From assembly GCF_040207875.1 (NCBI RefSeq), contig NZ_CP157942.1, forward strand, positions 186,001 to 250,000: 64,000 nucleotides of DNA, in the 5' to 3' direction. Positions 18,683 through 29,335 of the stretch are shown here, piece after piece. How positions within the stretch are numbered: position 1 is the stretch's first letter; the number at the start of each line of letters is the position of its first letter. The notes under the pieces were generated by a model. It was not told the DNA's origin, did not search any database, and worked only from the letters and a program-made list of their open reading frames with translations. The DNA is from Wolbachia endosymbiont of Armadillidium arcangelii (GTDB taxonomy: Bacteria; Pseudomonadota; Alphaproteobacteria; Rickettsiales; Anaplasmataceae). Both the position numbers and the translations under genes were made by a program.

Positions 18683-19506
18683 TTTTAGATATGCGCTTGA
18701 TGTTATTCAGCCTTTCTTGTCATCCAAGTAAGCTCCCTTATCCTAAAGTTGGGAAACTTGTCTTTTCATTATAAACTCTCTTTAATAGACTACTTCTTTT
18801 TTCTCATCAAGTTTTTCTTAACCTGATGCGCTCCACTGTACAGGTTTTCACATCACTTGCTGGGTGCAGAGATATTGATTTTCGATAAGTCAACTGTTAT
18901 CTACTGATGAGCTAGGTCTGGTATCCTTCATATGTTGTACCAAAAGCTCCATAACCTTTTTTTGCCCAAGAAATTGCTGAAATGAACATAGTGCATTCGG
19001 ATCAACTAACCCAAGAAATCTCTGGAATGCTTGTAGATTCGAGCTATCATTATGCCAGCTACTGTTTTTAAGCAAGAATACTTTATATTGCTCTTGGCAA
19101 CTTATTTGAATTTTTTTCATGCTTGCTATATTCACCAACTTATTAGAATTTCTGAATCAAGTATTTACTGACTCTTTTAGCTATAAACATTAAGAAGTTT
19201 ACCAGCAAAAAAAAAGACAAAGAATCCCCGTAATAGCTAGTTACTCTACTCTTTATTTTAAAATTTGACGTTGGGTGATGTCTTAAACAGCGTTTTTCAG
19301 CTTATGTGGGTAAAAACCCGAAAATTTTGTAAAGACATAGGATGCACATAGTGCAAAAATAGTACACCAAATACAAGTCTTCTTGTCGTTTTAATCTGCA
19401 CAGATTGGGAAGTTAAATAATATAGCTTCATTCTCATGGTAATGAGGTTGACGAAATTTGTCAAGTTGTTTCTATCTGAAACCACAATATTTGTACAGTT
19501 GGAAGA
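18683..19506. other. Gene-poor interval between pdxH and tRNA-fMet
   Basis: Apart from the doubtful small frame at 18890-19138, I see no gene, RNA or IS end in this stretch. It may hold decayed coding DNA. Confidence 0.5.
18890..19138 (-). CDS. Possible small protein of unknown function
   Basis: An 82-codon reverse-strand frame with a plausible composition (MKKIQISCQEQYKVFLLKNS, then helical LQAFQRFLGLVDPNALCSFQQFLG). An internal ATG before KKIQIS may be the true start. No family is recognised and no ribosome site is obvious. It could be a remnant. Confidence 0.3.
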   Translation of the reverse strand: MVNIASMKKIQISCQEQYKVFLLKNSSWHNDSSNLQAFQRFLGLVDPNALCSFQQFLGQKKVMELLVQHMKDTRPSSSVDNS

Positions 19507-19583
<77 letters not shown>

Positions 19584-19656
19584 TCGTTGCTTATTTATTA
19601 TTATATATGCAATAATAAATAATATAAAGAATAAAATCACACTATTACGTATATTT

Positions 19657-21789
19657 ATGTATCTATTAACCTTTTTTAACATAATAGTAAATTATATACG
19701 TAACAATCTACGCAATGAAAAATATAACCTGATACTGTGGGTTCCTGTTTTTCAGTGTGTAGGGGCCTTAACCTATTTTTCCCTAAATTGTGAACCAAGC
19801 TGTATATCTATTTTTCTTTTGCTTTCACCTATACTAATTTTGATTGCCATATTACATAAAAAGTACGCGATATTATGTATCGCTTTAATTGCAGTGCTTG
19901 TAGGATTTACAGCCAGCAAATTAAGAACGGCTTCAATAGACACTAAAATCCTCGACAAAGAAAAGTACGTAAAAGATATTGTTGCTACAGTGAAGGATAT
20001 TAACGATAGGGGCTCATATAAACAATTTTTGCTTTCTGTCTCTACTATCTCAAAATCCTCTCCTGTCATCCCAGCACCCCCTTTTGTCATCCCAGTACTT
20101 GATACTGGGATCCAGAAAAAAAAGATATGGTCACGCGCTGGAATGACACCGGATAGAGCTCTAGATAACATCAGAATATCAGTTATAACTAAAGTGGAAG
20201 AAGGCATTAAAATAGGCGATCAAGTAAAATTATCAGCAAAACTCTTCCCTCTAAAGATTGCGCCTTCGGAGTATGCATATGATTTTGCACGAATAGCATA
20301 TTACCAGAAAATAAGTGCAACAGGTTTTGCAACAAGCAAAATAGTCCTGCACAAGAAGGCTGAAGCAAGGAAATTTCAGGAGTATATAGAATCTTTCCGT
20401 CAGTATATCTATGAAAACCTGCAGCAAAATACCAAAAAACCACATGCGGACATAATTTCTGCATTATTAATTGGCAAAAAAGACGGGATAGATCAAAAAA
20501 CTATGAATGCAATACGAGACTCAGGTATAGCACATTTATTCGCTATATCTGGTCTACATTTATCGTTCGTTGCTGGTCTATTTTTTATAGTATTTCGTAA
20601 TTTATTCGCAATATCTGAAACTTTGACTCTTAAGTATAACACCAAGAAAATATCTGCATTCCTTACTATTTTACCAACCACGTTTTATTTATTGATCACT
20701 GGTATGCAAATTTCCGCTCAGCGTGCCTACATTATGGTGATTTTAGTACTCGTTGCAATAATGATAGAGAGAAAATATCGAGGATTAATAGCAATTGCGT
20801 TTGCTGCTTCGGTGATACTTATAATAGAACCAGAAGCAATCTTAAAACCAGGCTTTCAGATGTCATTTTCTGCTGTCTTGGCGTTGGTTGCCAGTTATCA
20901 GATTAATGCCAATAAATTTTTAAAAATAAAAATAATAAAATATTTTGTGTCGATAATGATCAGCTCAGTAATAGCAAGCTTAGCAACGGTTCCATATACA
21001 ATATATAATTTTAATTATTTTTCAATCAGCGGCATTATTACAAATCTGATTGCCATACCAATAGTTACACTCATTATTATTCCACTTGGAATAATCTATG
21101 TTTTGTTGATTCCCTTAGGCATTGAGTGGATTATAACGCCGCTAATAGAACGACCAATTGAAAGCGTTTTGTACATAACAAATGCAATAGCTAATCTTCA
21201 GTATCTAATTATTCCCATTCGCACTTTTCCTGCCTCATCAATTATTATCATAACACTTGGTTTATTGTGGCTGTGCTTGTGGGAAAGAAATTGGCGTTTC
21301 TTGGGAATTTTCTTTATTGTGCTGGGTATTTGCTTTAGCACCGCATATAAAACCCCCGACATCCTAATAAATGCTGATAATGTTGCTGTAAAAGAAAGTG
21401 ATAACTTACTATATTCTCTCACCAGGAAAAATAGGAACTTTGTTGTCAAAACATGGGCGAAGCAAAATGGGCAGAACCAAATTTTGAATCATACAAAATA
21501 TAGCAATCCAGATAAAAGACTAAAGTGCAACGATTATGGCTGTATATATAATAAAGGAAATAGTAAGTCAGTGTTGCTAGCTTACAAAAAAGAAGATATT
21601 CTAGAAAATTGTGGTAAAGTTGATTTAATAATCCAACTAAGTGAATTCAACTATTCAGTTTGTAATACTAAAACTATCAAATATGCCGATTTAGGAACGT
21701 ATGGCACACATTCTGCTTGGTTAACAAATCGTTACGTAAAGATTAATACAGTGCGCTCCAATAGGCCTTGGCATATGTTGAAAAATTAA
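19657..21789 (+). CDS. comEC: ComEC/Rec2-family DNA-uptake channel protein, with in-frame palindromic repeat
   Basis: A polytopic membrane protein of about 710 residues. The N-terminal soluble OB-like region is followed by the Competence domain, starting LISALLIGKKDGIDQKTMNAIRDSGIAHLFAISGLHLSF, the family's signature. About eight further membrane segments run to residue 570. The C-terminal remainder is short, without the beta-lactamase domain of some homologues. ATG 19657 is chosen because an earlier in-frame start (19525) would lie inside the antisense tRNA gene. Residues about 136-164 are encoded by a palindromic repeat (20062-20148). ComEC imports single-stranded DNA in competent bacteria; a role here is unproven. 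Confidence 0.88.
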   Translation: MYLLTFFNIIVNYIRNNLRNEKYNLILWVPVFQCVGALTYFSLNCEPSCISIFLLLSPILILIAILHKKYAILCIALIAVLVGFTASKLRTASIDTKILDKEKYVKDIVATVKDINDRGSYKQFLLSVSTISKSSPVIPAPPFVIPVLDTGIQKKKIWSRAGMTPDRALDNIRISVITKVEEGIKIGDQVKLSAKLFPLKIAPSEYAYDFARIAYYQKISATGFATSKIVLHKKAEARKFQEYIESFRQYIYENLQQNTKKPHADIISALLIGKKDGIDQKTMNAIRDSGIAHLFAISGLHLSFVAGLFFIVFRNLFAISETLTLKYNTKKISAFLTILPTTFYLLITGMQISAQRAYIMVILVLVAIMIERKYRGLIAIAFAASVILIIEPEAILKPGFQMSFSAVLALVASYQINANKFLKIKIIKYFVSIMISSVIASLATVPYTIYNFNYFSISGIITNLIAIPIVTLIIIPLGIIYVLLIPLGIEWIITPLIERPIESVLYITNAIANLQYLIIPIRTFPASSIIIITLGLLWLCLWERNWRFLGIFFIVLGICFSTAYKTPDILINADNVAVKESDNLLYSLTRKNRNFVVKTWAKQNGQNQILNHTKYSNPDKRLKCNDYGCIYNKGNSKSVLLAYKKEDILENCGKVDLIIQLSEFNYSVCNTKTIKYADLGTYGTHSAWLTNRYVKINTVRSNRPWHMLKN
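20062..20148 (+). repeat. Palindromic repeat element inserted in frame in comEC
   Basis: The stretch contains TGTCATCCCAGTACTTGATACTGGGATCCAG and ends GCGCTGGAATGACA. The same family occurs within carB (48095-48167) and between genes near 43583 and 46323. It adds about 29 codons without breaking the frame, like the RPE elements of Rickettsia and the palindromic elements reported for Wolbachia. Confidence 0.85.
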
Positions 21790-21849
21790 GAAACTTGATT
21801 TTAAGGTTGGTTAATGTATACCTAAATAAATTCAAACTAGAAAAATGTT

Positions 21850-23607
21850 ATGGTTACAGACACTAAAGATCCTTTCAAAGACTATTTTGATTTTTTAGGA
21901 TTTAGAAAACTTTCTGACCAGCCCAGTAGAGTTTTGAGCTCTATAAGAAAGTATTCTGGTACTATATCGATAGCAAGTACCATTGCTACTCTTATAGCAT
22001 TTACTGCCTTTTCTATTCAGTCTGTTACAGTAAGTATTGCTGGATTTGCGTTCACGCCAGCACCTCTTGCCTTTATTCCTCTTACAGTTTTCTTACTTAC
22101 TGCTATTATAAACTTTATAAATACACAAAAAATAAAAGAGAATGAAATAGATAAAAAAATAGGAAACTATCAAGTTGACGAACAGTACAGCCAGATTGCT
22201 CAAGAAGCTAAAAAAATTGAAATTGTAACAAATTTAGATAAAAGGGGGGAAAAGCTTTCAATAGTTTTACCAATTTCTAAGACGCAGAGAGAAATACTAG
22301 AAGATATAGAAACAGAAAATAGAAATAGGATTCTCTTGTTTACTGGATCATATGTATTTGGTGCTATTATAGTAGTTTCAGCAACATCACAATCCATTAA
22401 TGCTCCAATAATATTAATAGCTTTATTAGTCGCTATTCTTTTATGCATCATATCAACACTTAGCAATCTAATAAGTAATAGCGTGGATCATGAAAATCAT
22501 ACTATTAGAAAACACAGTTCTTTAGGTCTTCTATTTCCATACTGGTCTGGAAAGGGCATGGTTGTATCAGTGGTAGAAAATAAGCTTGGTAAAAGGGAAA
22601 ATGAACTAATATCTCTAATGGAAAAACTACTTAGTCCGTTTTGCAACTCATTTGACAGTAACCTTAAAAAAGCTTGCGATTTACTTGATAATAGTCTTTT
22701 AAAGCCTGCAAATATTAACATTAAAGAAACGCTTGACAGTATAGGGAAGGATCTCAAAGCTTTACTTGATAAATTAGAAAAAGATATAAAGAAAAATGTA
22801 GATGAGGTGAAAACAACTGCTAGTAAAGAAATAACTGCCTGCCTGAAAGATATTAGTGAAAGTGTGGATGTTCTGTGTAAAGAAGTTAGCAAAGACGTAA
22901 AAGATAAACTGAGTGAAGTGGACGTAGAAAAGGTAATGAGTTTAGTAAACAACTTGAGTAATCTAGCAGAGACTTTAGAAGATAGAATATCTAGACTTAA
23001 ACCTGGAGCCCGTATGGGATTATCTGGAGCGGTTTTTGTAGATGAAAGACTGCCTAACGCACCTAATAACCCCAACCCTCAACAAAATGGGCAAGGAAGC
23101 AGTAGTCGATCTAATGCTAACGGATCTGCAAATAAAGAGATGCAAACTAGTACTAATGAATCCGCAGATCAAGAGATACAGACACAGTTATTAGAAGAAC
23201 ACAACCAACCACATGAGCCTGATAATGAAGATAATACTGATCAACTAGTAGATGAAGAGAAGGAGCTACAAGAACAAATGGCAGTCTTAGAAAAACAAGA
23301 CAGAATAAGGCAGCAGAAAAAAGATTTATTTGAACGAAAAAGAACAGATGAATGGAAAGAAAAAATCAACGGCAAACCAAGTGACTTTCTATATTATTTA
23401 TTAGAATCTATTAAGCTGGAAGAAAAAGATAATAAGGTTGAGGCAACATTACGAAATTTTGATAATAAAATAATAATTCACTGGAAAAATGGCTCTCAAA
23501 CGACTTGCCATATTAAAAAACGAGGTGATCTGCAAATTGAGTCTAGTGCAACAATGTTTATAGACCCAAATGTTCAAGCAGCATTTGAAGTAGCTTGTGC
23601 AAGGTAG
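21850..23607 (+). CDS. Membrane and coiled-coil protein of unknown function
   Basis: The protein has 585 residues. Two hydrophobic blocks (about 38-90 and 158-205) suggest four membrane segments. The region 240-380 is a long coiled coil (LDKLEKDIKKNVDEVKTTAS type), then a Q/N/E-rich low-complexity linker (395-480) and a charged C-terminal domain. No family is recognised. The order membrane segments plus coiled coil is also seen in the broken gene at 8859-10041. Its end overlaps the likely start of the pseudouridine synthase by 13 bp, suggesting coupling. Confidence 0.8.
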   Translation: MVTDTKDPFKDYFDFLGFRKLSDQPSRVLSSIRKYSGTISIASTIATLIAFTAFSIQSVTVSIAGFAFTPAPLAFIPLTVFLLTAIINFINTQKIKENEIDKKIGNYQVDEQYSQIAQEAKKIEIVTNLDKRGEKLSIVLPISKTQREILEDIETENRNRILLFTGSYVFGAIIVVSATSQSINAPIILIALLVAILLCIISTLSNLISNSVDHENHTIRKHSSLGLLFPYWSGKGMVVSVVENKLGKRENELISLMEKLLSPFCNSFDSNLKKACDLLDNSLLKPANINIKETLDSIGKDLKALLDKLEKDIKKNVDEVKTTASKEITACLKDISESVDVLCKEVSKDVKDKLSEVDVEKVMSLVNNLSNLAETLEDRISRLKPGARMGLSGAVFVDERLPNAPNNPNPQQNGQGSSSRSNANGSANKEMQTSTNESADQEIQTQLLEEHNQPHEPDNEDNTDQLVDEEKELQEQMAVLEKQDRIRQQKKDLFERKRTDEWKEKINGKPSDFLYYLLESIKLEEKDNKVEATLRNFDNKIIIHWKNGSQTTCHIKKRGDLQIESSATMFIDPNVQAAFEVACAR

Positions 23608-24542
23608 TTGCCATAGACATAACTTTAAACATTAATAGTGATGAGAAAAAATTAAGGTTAGACACCTATATAGCTGAAAAATGCAACATATCGCGCAGTA
23701 AAGCGCAAAGATTGATACAAAATGAGCAGGTGAAATTACTTGGCATACCGATAATTAATAATGACCACATAGTAAAACCAGATGAAGAGTATGTGATGCA
23801 TCTCGTTCAACCTGACATATCCACATCAATTGAGCCTAATTATGACATAAAACTTGATATTGTCTATGAAGATGAGGACATTATAGTTCTGAGTAAACAA
23901 AGTGGATTAACAGTGCACCCAGGTGCTGGGACAAACAATGATACGCTTTTGAATGCAGTTATCGCTTACCTTGATGCAAGACCAAGAATCGTTCACAGGC
24001 TTGATAAAGATACTAGTGGACTAATGGTAATTGCAAAAAATGAAGAAGCCCATGGTTTTTTGTCTGAATTGTTATCAAATCGTAAAATAAAGCGGGAATA
24101 TTTAGCAGTAGTTTGGGGAGCATTACCTTCCCAGCAGGGAACTATAGAAACTAATATCGCTCCCAAACGCGGTAATAAAGAAATGATGTGTGTAACAAAA
24201 ATCACAGGCAAATTAGCAATCACTCACTATTTAGTGCAGAAAATTATAGGACAAGCAAGCCTGGTTAAATGCACTTTAGAGACAGGCAGAACACACCAAA
24301 TTCGAGTCCACATGAGCCACATAGGACATTCCATAGTTGGTGATCAAGTTTACGGCAAAAATAGTAGTAAAAGCACAAAATATGCTAAAAACTCTAGTTT
24401 CATTCGTAATTTCAATAGACAAGCACTACATGCTTACAAATTAGGATTACACCACCCAAAAAGCAAGGAATACATGGAATTTGTCTCTGATTTACCGCAA
24501 GATATAAAAACTTTAATTGGTGAGTTTGACAACATATCTTAA
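23595..24542 (+). CDS. RluA/RluD-family pseudouridine synthase
   Basis: The 315-residue enzyme has an N-terminal S4 RNA-binding domain (RLDTYIAEKCNISRSKAQRLI) and the catalytic motif RIVHRLDKDTSGLMV with its invariant Asp, then ETGRTHQIRVHM. It modifies uridines in large-subunit rRNA. The RluD type is likeliest because an S4 domain is present, but RluC cannot be excluded. The start shown is TTG, overlapping the previous gene; no ATG exists before the S4 domain. Confidence 0.9.
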   Translation: MCKVVAIDITLNINSDEKKLRLDTYIAEKCNISRSKAQRLIQNEQVKLLGIPIINNDHIVKPDEEYVMHLVQPDISTSIEPNYDIKLDIVYEDEDIIVLSKQSGLTVHPGAGTNNDTLLNAVIAYLDARPRIVHRLDKDTSGLMVIAKNEEAHGFLSELLSNRKIKREYLAVVWGALPSQQGTIETNIAPKRGNKEMMCVTKITGKLAITHYLVQKIIGQASLVKCTLETGRTHQIRVHMSHIGHSIVGDQVYGKNSSKSTKYAKNSSFIRNFNRQALHAYKLGLHHPKSKEYMEFVSDLPQDIKTLIGEFDNIS

Positions 24543-24553
24543 TAACATTCGTA

Positions 24554-24751
24554 TTAACCTGTCAATATTATCATCCATGTTATCAAGAAGTTAATTAATG
24601 AGAGAAAAACTGCTGCACTACCTAGATCTTTTACTTTTTTTGAAAGTATATGTTGTTCACTGGAAATACGCTCAATTGTCGTTTCAAAAGCAGTGTTAAC
24701 AATTTCCACAATTAACACCAGGAATAGGCTGCTTATCATTACTGCACGTTC
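24554..24751 (-). pseudogene. dgkA: dgkA 3' fragment (diacylglycerol kinase C-terminal half)
   Basis: The reverse strand encodes ERAVMISSLFLVLIVEIVNT, then ISSEQHILSKKVKDLGSAAVFLSLI, matching the second half of DgkA including the conserved E-x-x-N and K-D-x-x-S-A-A-V motifs. The first half is missing upstream, where a transporter fragment begins. It is found instead at 50191-50412 on the other strand. The breakpoint lies close to 24751. Confidence 0.88.
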
Positions 24752-25530
24752 TAGTTGGATACTTCACTAGTACATAAGGAAATAATAAAACCCCAAAACC
24801 TATTAATATCCATTTTGAAATACTATATGCAATGTGTCTATCTATAGCGTACATCTCATGCAAGAATGTTGCAGACCATGCATCTGTAAAGCCTTCTAAT
24901 GGCCCAATCATAAAACCACCGAATAAGCTTATCAATAAAATATCTTTATTGAATATAACCTTGCTTAAATTTCCAATATTTATTTTGTCTGAGGTACCAA
25001 CTCTAGGTATAGACACAAAGGTAGTTAAAGCAAGCAATAATCCGGTTATTATAAATACAGTAAGTCCACCCGAATTCATCAAATAAGATATGTAATGGTT
25101 TAGTGGCAAATATACCACCTAAAATGCCAATAATAGCTGATATGCTAAACATCACAGCGAATTTTTCTCTATGGTAATAGATACTTATTATTTTAAAAAG
25201 TCCAAGTACTGAAGCAGATGATCCAATGCCAGTGATTATTCTTCCAACAATAGAATAACCCCAATTGCTAGAACTAACCAAAGGTAAAGCACCCAAGGAT
25301 GTTAGTGCAATACAAATCGGTACAACAACTTTAGAACCAAATCTATCTAAGAGAATACCTACAGGAATATGTGCTAATACATAGCCTGCATAGTATAACC
25401 CACCAAATTGCCCTATTTCTATTGCTCCTATATTAAACTTTATTGTCAATTCAGAAACTACGACATTTGGAATCATGCGTAATATATATTGGTATGCATA
25501 AAACAATGATGCTAATAACCATATTAAAAA
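24752..25530 (-). pseudogene. MFS transporter, frameshifted and 3'-truncated
   Basis: The N-terminal part (from about 25524) reads WLLASLFYAYQYILRMIPNV...GVLLDRFG-type MFS signatures (PVGILLDRFGSKVVV, VGRIITGIGSS). A frameshift near 25080 moves the frame to LTVFIITGLLLALTTFVSIP...FTDAWSATFLHEMYAIDRH. The gene then ends abruptly at the dgkA fragment, so roughly the last third of the usual 400-430 residues is lost. No clear start codon remains. The truncation coincides with the proposed inversion breakpoint. Confidence 0.8.
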
Positions 25531-26052
25531 GTTTCTTTATAGCATCACCTTTGTCTGAAACCTGGGATTATAAGTGCTTTAGTTACGGAAAGCAATATTC
25601 TTATGAATATCTATTTTAATTTATTGAATTTATAACAGAGTTAAATTTATAGCTACTATGCATCAACTAAATCTGATGTACATCTCCAGAAAATAGGATA
25701 CCGATTCTAAGAACCTATTTAAAATTTTAAAAGATGAGCTTGGTTGCTGGAGATGGTTATATTATCTAAGTTTTTAGTAATATTTTATATAAAATTAATG
25801 AAAAATCTTCATCGAAAATTATTTCAAAAAAAAATTCTAAATATGACTTAACAAATGTTAAAAGTAGTATTTACCTTTATTAAGTTGGGTTCTTGTGTGA
25901 AAGCAAAAGATGCTTAATTTGTAATGCACTGATGGATATGGCTGAGCTTCTTATAGGGTGATTGATACGAGTGGTGGAGCATAGTTAAGGTTTGCATGCA
26001 GCGCATATGAAATCAGTGGTATATTCATTGTTTATGTATAAGGGAGGGTGAA
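25531..26052 (+). repeat. Non-coding interval with duplicated upstream DNA
   Basis: No gene is visible. Positions 25755-25860 are homologous to the reverse complement of 7030-7130, the promoter region of the ankyrin gene at 5399-7003. A short copy of the dispersed repeat (TTGGTTGCTGGAGATGGTTA) lies at 25740-25760. AGGGAGGGTG precedes the ATG at 26053. Confidence 0.7.
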
Positions 26053-27241
26053 ATGGGTGTAAATCAAATTTCTAATGCATACAGAATTAGTAACAGGGTT
26101 GTAAGTTGCGACGAAGTAGCTTTTAGTGTTGTGTGCTATGCTGCTGAGAGTGGTAACTTGGATCTAGTTAAGTACTTAGGAGATAAAGGGATAGACTTTA
26201 GTGCTGCAGATACAGGTAGTAATACATTTATGCTCTGTGCTGTTAAGGGTGGTAATTTGGATCTAGTTAAATACTTCGTAGGTAAAAGGGTAGGCTTTAG
26301 TAGTAAGGATGTAAATAGTGGGGCACTTATATACTATGCTACTAAGAATGGTAATTTGGAGTTGGTTAAGTACCTAGTAGAGGAAGTTAGAGTTAGTGTC
26401 AAAGGTGCTTTCTATTAGATGTCTCTGCAACATGCTGTTGTCAATGATAATTGGGACTTGGCTAAATACCTAGCAAGTGGAAAGAGAACTAGTGTTAAAG
26501 GTGCTTTCTATCAAATGTCTCTGTACCATGCTGCTAGGAGTGGTAACTTGGGTTCAGTTTTGTATCTCGTAGAGGAAAAGGGAGTAGATATTAATGCTAG
26601 AGATGTGGGTGGTGAAACGCTTTTGCACTATGCTGCTAAAAGTGGTAATTTGGATCTGGCTGAATATTTTGTAGAGAAAGGGCTAGCTTTTAATGCTAAA
26701 GATAAGAGTGGTAAAACACTTCTATACTATGCTGCTGAGAGTGGTAATCTAGATCTAGTTAAAGTACTTAGGAGATAAAGGGCTAGCCTTTGATGCTGTA
26801 GATAAGAGTGGTAAAACACTTCTACACTATGCTGCTGAAAGTGGTAACTTGTATCTAGTTAAGTACTTAGGAGATAAAGGGGAAGGCCTTTGTGTTAAAG
26901 ATGAAAGTGGTAAAACACTTCTACACTATGCTGCTGAAAGTGGTAACTTGTATCTAGTTAAGTACTTAGGAGATAAAAGGGAAAGCCTTTGTACTAAAGA
27001 TAAAAGTGATAAAACACCTCTACACTATGCTGCTAAGAGTGGTAACTTGGAGTTGGTTAAATACCTAGTAGAGGAAAAGGGGGCGGATGTTAATGCTAGA
27101 GATATGAGCAATAAAACACCTATACGCTATGCTGCTGAAAGTGGTAACTTGGATTTAGTTAAATACTTTGCGGGGAACGTTCAAAGAAGCATACGCGTCA
27201 AGTTAAGAGAATATGCCCAATATAGCAACCATTTAAGGTAG
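26053..27241 (+). pseudogene. Ankyrin-repeat protein gene with one stop and one frameshift
   Basis: The first frame runs 26053-26418 and ends in TAG where a neighbouring repeat has CAA (GAFYQMSL), so the next frame, 26419-26778, is in phase with it. A single extra A in GTTAAAGTACTTAGG near 26760 then shifts the frame, and the ankyrin units continue from about 26770 to 27241. Repaired, it would encode some 395 residues with eleven or more ankyrin units (LLHYAAESGNLDLVKYL). Units are very similar at DNA level, indicating recent amplification. Decay seems recent. Confidence 0.88.
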
Positions 27242-27261
27242 ATATCTTATTTATTATATTT

Positions 27262-28477
27262 GGGAGTGTTAAATAAACTGTGTCAAACTGCATTTTTAAT
27301 TCAACTCAATTTTCAATCTGTTGGGAAAGAAAATATCGAGCTGAGATATAGTCAATGCCCAATCATGTACAGGCATAGTCCATTTCTCCTCCACTTTCTT
27401 TATAGCACAATATACCTATTTATACAAGGCATTTATGCTAGTAAATGAGCCCTTGGTTTTGGTGAATTTCCTAATTTGCCTATGTAGCCCCTCTATGGGA
27501 TTAGTAGTATAGATTATCCTCCTAACTGGGTCGGAATACTTAAAATAACCAGATAGGTTTTCCCAATTATTCTGCCAAGATTATAGGGTACTTTGTGCCC
27601 CATTTTTCATCTAATTCCAACAGATAATTCTCGGCAATTTCCTTACTTGAAGCTTTTCTTTAAATCACTCAAAAAACTCTTTACTAGCTACATACTTCAG
27701 TGAGTTACGTATCTGATGCACTATACACATTCTGCATTAGGGAACACACCGTTTATTGCTGCAGGAAAGCTTTTTAGCCCATCTACACATGCAATTAGAA
27801 TATCTTCCACTCCTCTCTCTTTGAGATCATTTAGTACTCCCAACCAGAACTTCACTTTCAGCTAAATAAAACTTCTTTTCTGCCATTTTGCTAATATATT
27901 ATACATACATTTACTTACACAACTCCTTAAAAAACCATGAAAACTATCGGATATACAGACTGCAGCGGACGACTACGCCATTCGTTGATTACTGTTTGTC
28001 AGTAATACTTGATATCTCTGCCGCCGATATTTTGTGATCGTAAATTTCCTCAATATGTGACGCTATATCTCCATGCCACTGGCAAATGTGCTTAAGACCT
28101 TTGCTTCAAGTTCTGTTGTTTGTCTTTTTCTAACTATTTGGGGTTCAAAGCTTCCTTCCCTGTCTCTAGGTGTTAACAACTCAAATGAGTTGTACGTAAA
28201 GTTTTTCCCATTTCTTCGATTATTTTCTTCGCTTTCACCAGACAAGTGGTGTTCTATTTCACCTTCTAGACTCGCCTCCAGCAGCTTTTTTATAAATGGT
28301 GTTAATGCTCCCTCCTTTCCTGTCAACGGTCTTCCTTCTCGTATAGACGACAGGTTTCTAATTCTTTATAATCTACCAAACCGGTAGTTTTATTTACTTG
28401 ACTCATGTCAAACCTCCGTTTTTTTATATCAATTATATTTTTATTTCTTGGTTTGACACAGTTTATTTAACACTCCC
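27262..28477 (-). mobile_element. IS256-family element with degraded transposase
   Basis: A 27-bp inverted repeat (GGGAGTGTTAAATAAACTGT...) begins at 27262 and its complement ends at 28477. The reverse strand encodes transposase pieces such as LTGKEGALTPFIKKLLEASL, then SFELLTPRDREGSFEPQIVR and ELEAKVLSTFASGMEI, followed by regions with many stops and shifts. It is about 1.2 kb, and the related copy is at 51668-52850. Confidence 0.85.
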
Positions 28478-28504
28478 ACTGAAATACTTAAACTCCTACT
28501 ATTT

Positions 28505-29332
28505 TCACTTCACTTGTTGCTGCACTGAGTGACTTGAGTTCATACTAGCACCCTGATTTTCTGCATAACTTTCTCTACAGGAATTTGACGAAGAGTTTAC
28601 TATATCGCCATACTCTAAATCTTTTACTGCTTCCAATGCTGCTTCCTCAATTTTTTCAGATAAGCTAACTCTTTCAGAAGACTGACAAAGCTCTCTAGAT
28701 CGTTCAAAATACCCTTGTTCTATAGCTTGATTAACTGATAAACCTCCTAATAAGCAATTTTGCCCTATTTCTTCTTTACAACTTTTCAATTTCTCTAACT
28801 TTTCTTGATCTCTTACTTCTACCCCTATGAGATTTTCATCCTCCTCATCAAGATATAATTCAACTTCTAACTTCCCCAAGCTGGTGTAGAAAGTTAACAC
28901 TATACCGTCACTACCTGCAATGTCAGTGTAATTTCTTTCTTCTTTTTTAAATTCAACTATTACTTTACTTCCTCCTATCTCCAACTCGCAGACTTCTAAT
29001 TCTAGATGTTCTACCTCCAATTCATTTGTAATTTTTACAATCTCAATAATACTACCTTGTGGATACTTTATATAAAAATATATATTATCTATGTTTATTT
29101 CTAACTCATCTTGAATTTGTTTGTTTTTGTTCACAATGCTTTCACGCGCAGCTCCTTCTAGCCGGCTTCTAATTTTTTCACATTCACCAGAAAGATAGTT
29201 ATCAAACTGTTCATTACGAAGATTTATGAATCCCATAGTCGCATGTGACATCCTATCGTTATAGAAAAGACATCGCTGCACTTTCCCGCCTTTTAATAGT
29301 AAATCTTCAGCAATATCTAGTATAATGCTCAC
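28505..29332 (-). CDS. Protein of unknown function, third gene of a small operon
   Basis: The 275-residue product starts at GTG 29332, three bases after the stop of the upstream gene, so the two are almost surely co-transcribed. It is acidic and soluble. Segments such as YFYIKYPQGSIIEIVKITNE and GKLEVELYLDEEDENLIGVE suggest a beta-rich core, with a Ser/Glu-rich C-terminus. I recognise no domain. An IS256 element sits 28 bp downstream. Confidence 0.75.
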   Translation of the reverse strand: MSIILDIAEDLLLKGGKVQRCLFYNDRMSHATMGFINLRNEQFDNYLSGECEKIRSRLEGAARESIVNKNKQIQDELEINIDNIYFYIKYPQGSIIEIVKITNELEVEHLELEVCELEIGGSKVIVEFKKEERNYTDIAGSDGIVLTFYTSLGKLEVELYLDEEDENLIGVEVRDQEKLEKLKSCKEEIGQNCLLGGLSVNQAIEQGYFERSRELCQSSERVSLSEKIEEAALEAVKDLEYGDIVNSSSNSCRESYAENQGASMNSSHSVQQQVK

Positions 29333-29335
29333 ATT

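Noticed and set aside
19297..19485. 62-residue reverse frame near tRNA-fMet
   Set aside because: No ribosome site, no recognisable domain, composition of random AT-rich DNA.
27260..28387. Short forward frames in the IS256 region
   Set aside because: Shadows of the reverse-strand degraded transposase or of its terminal repeat.
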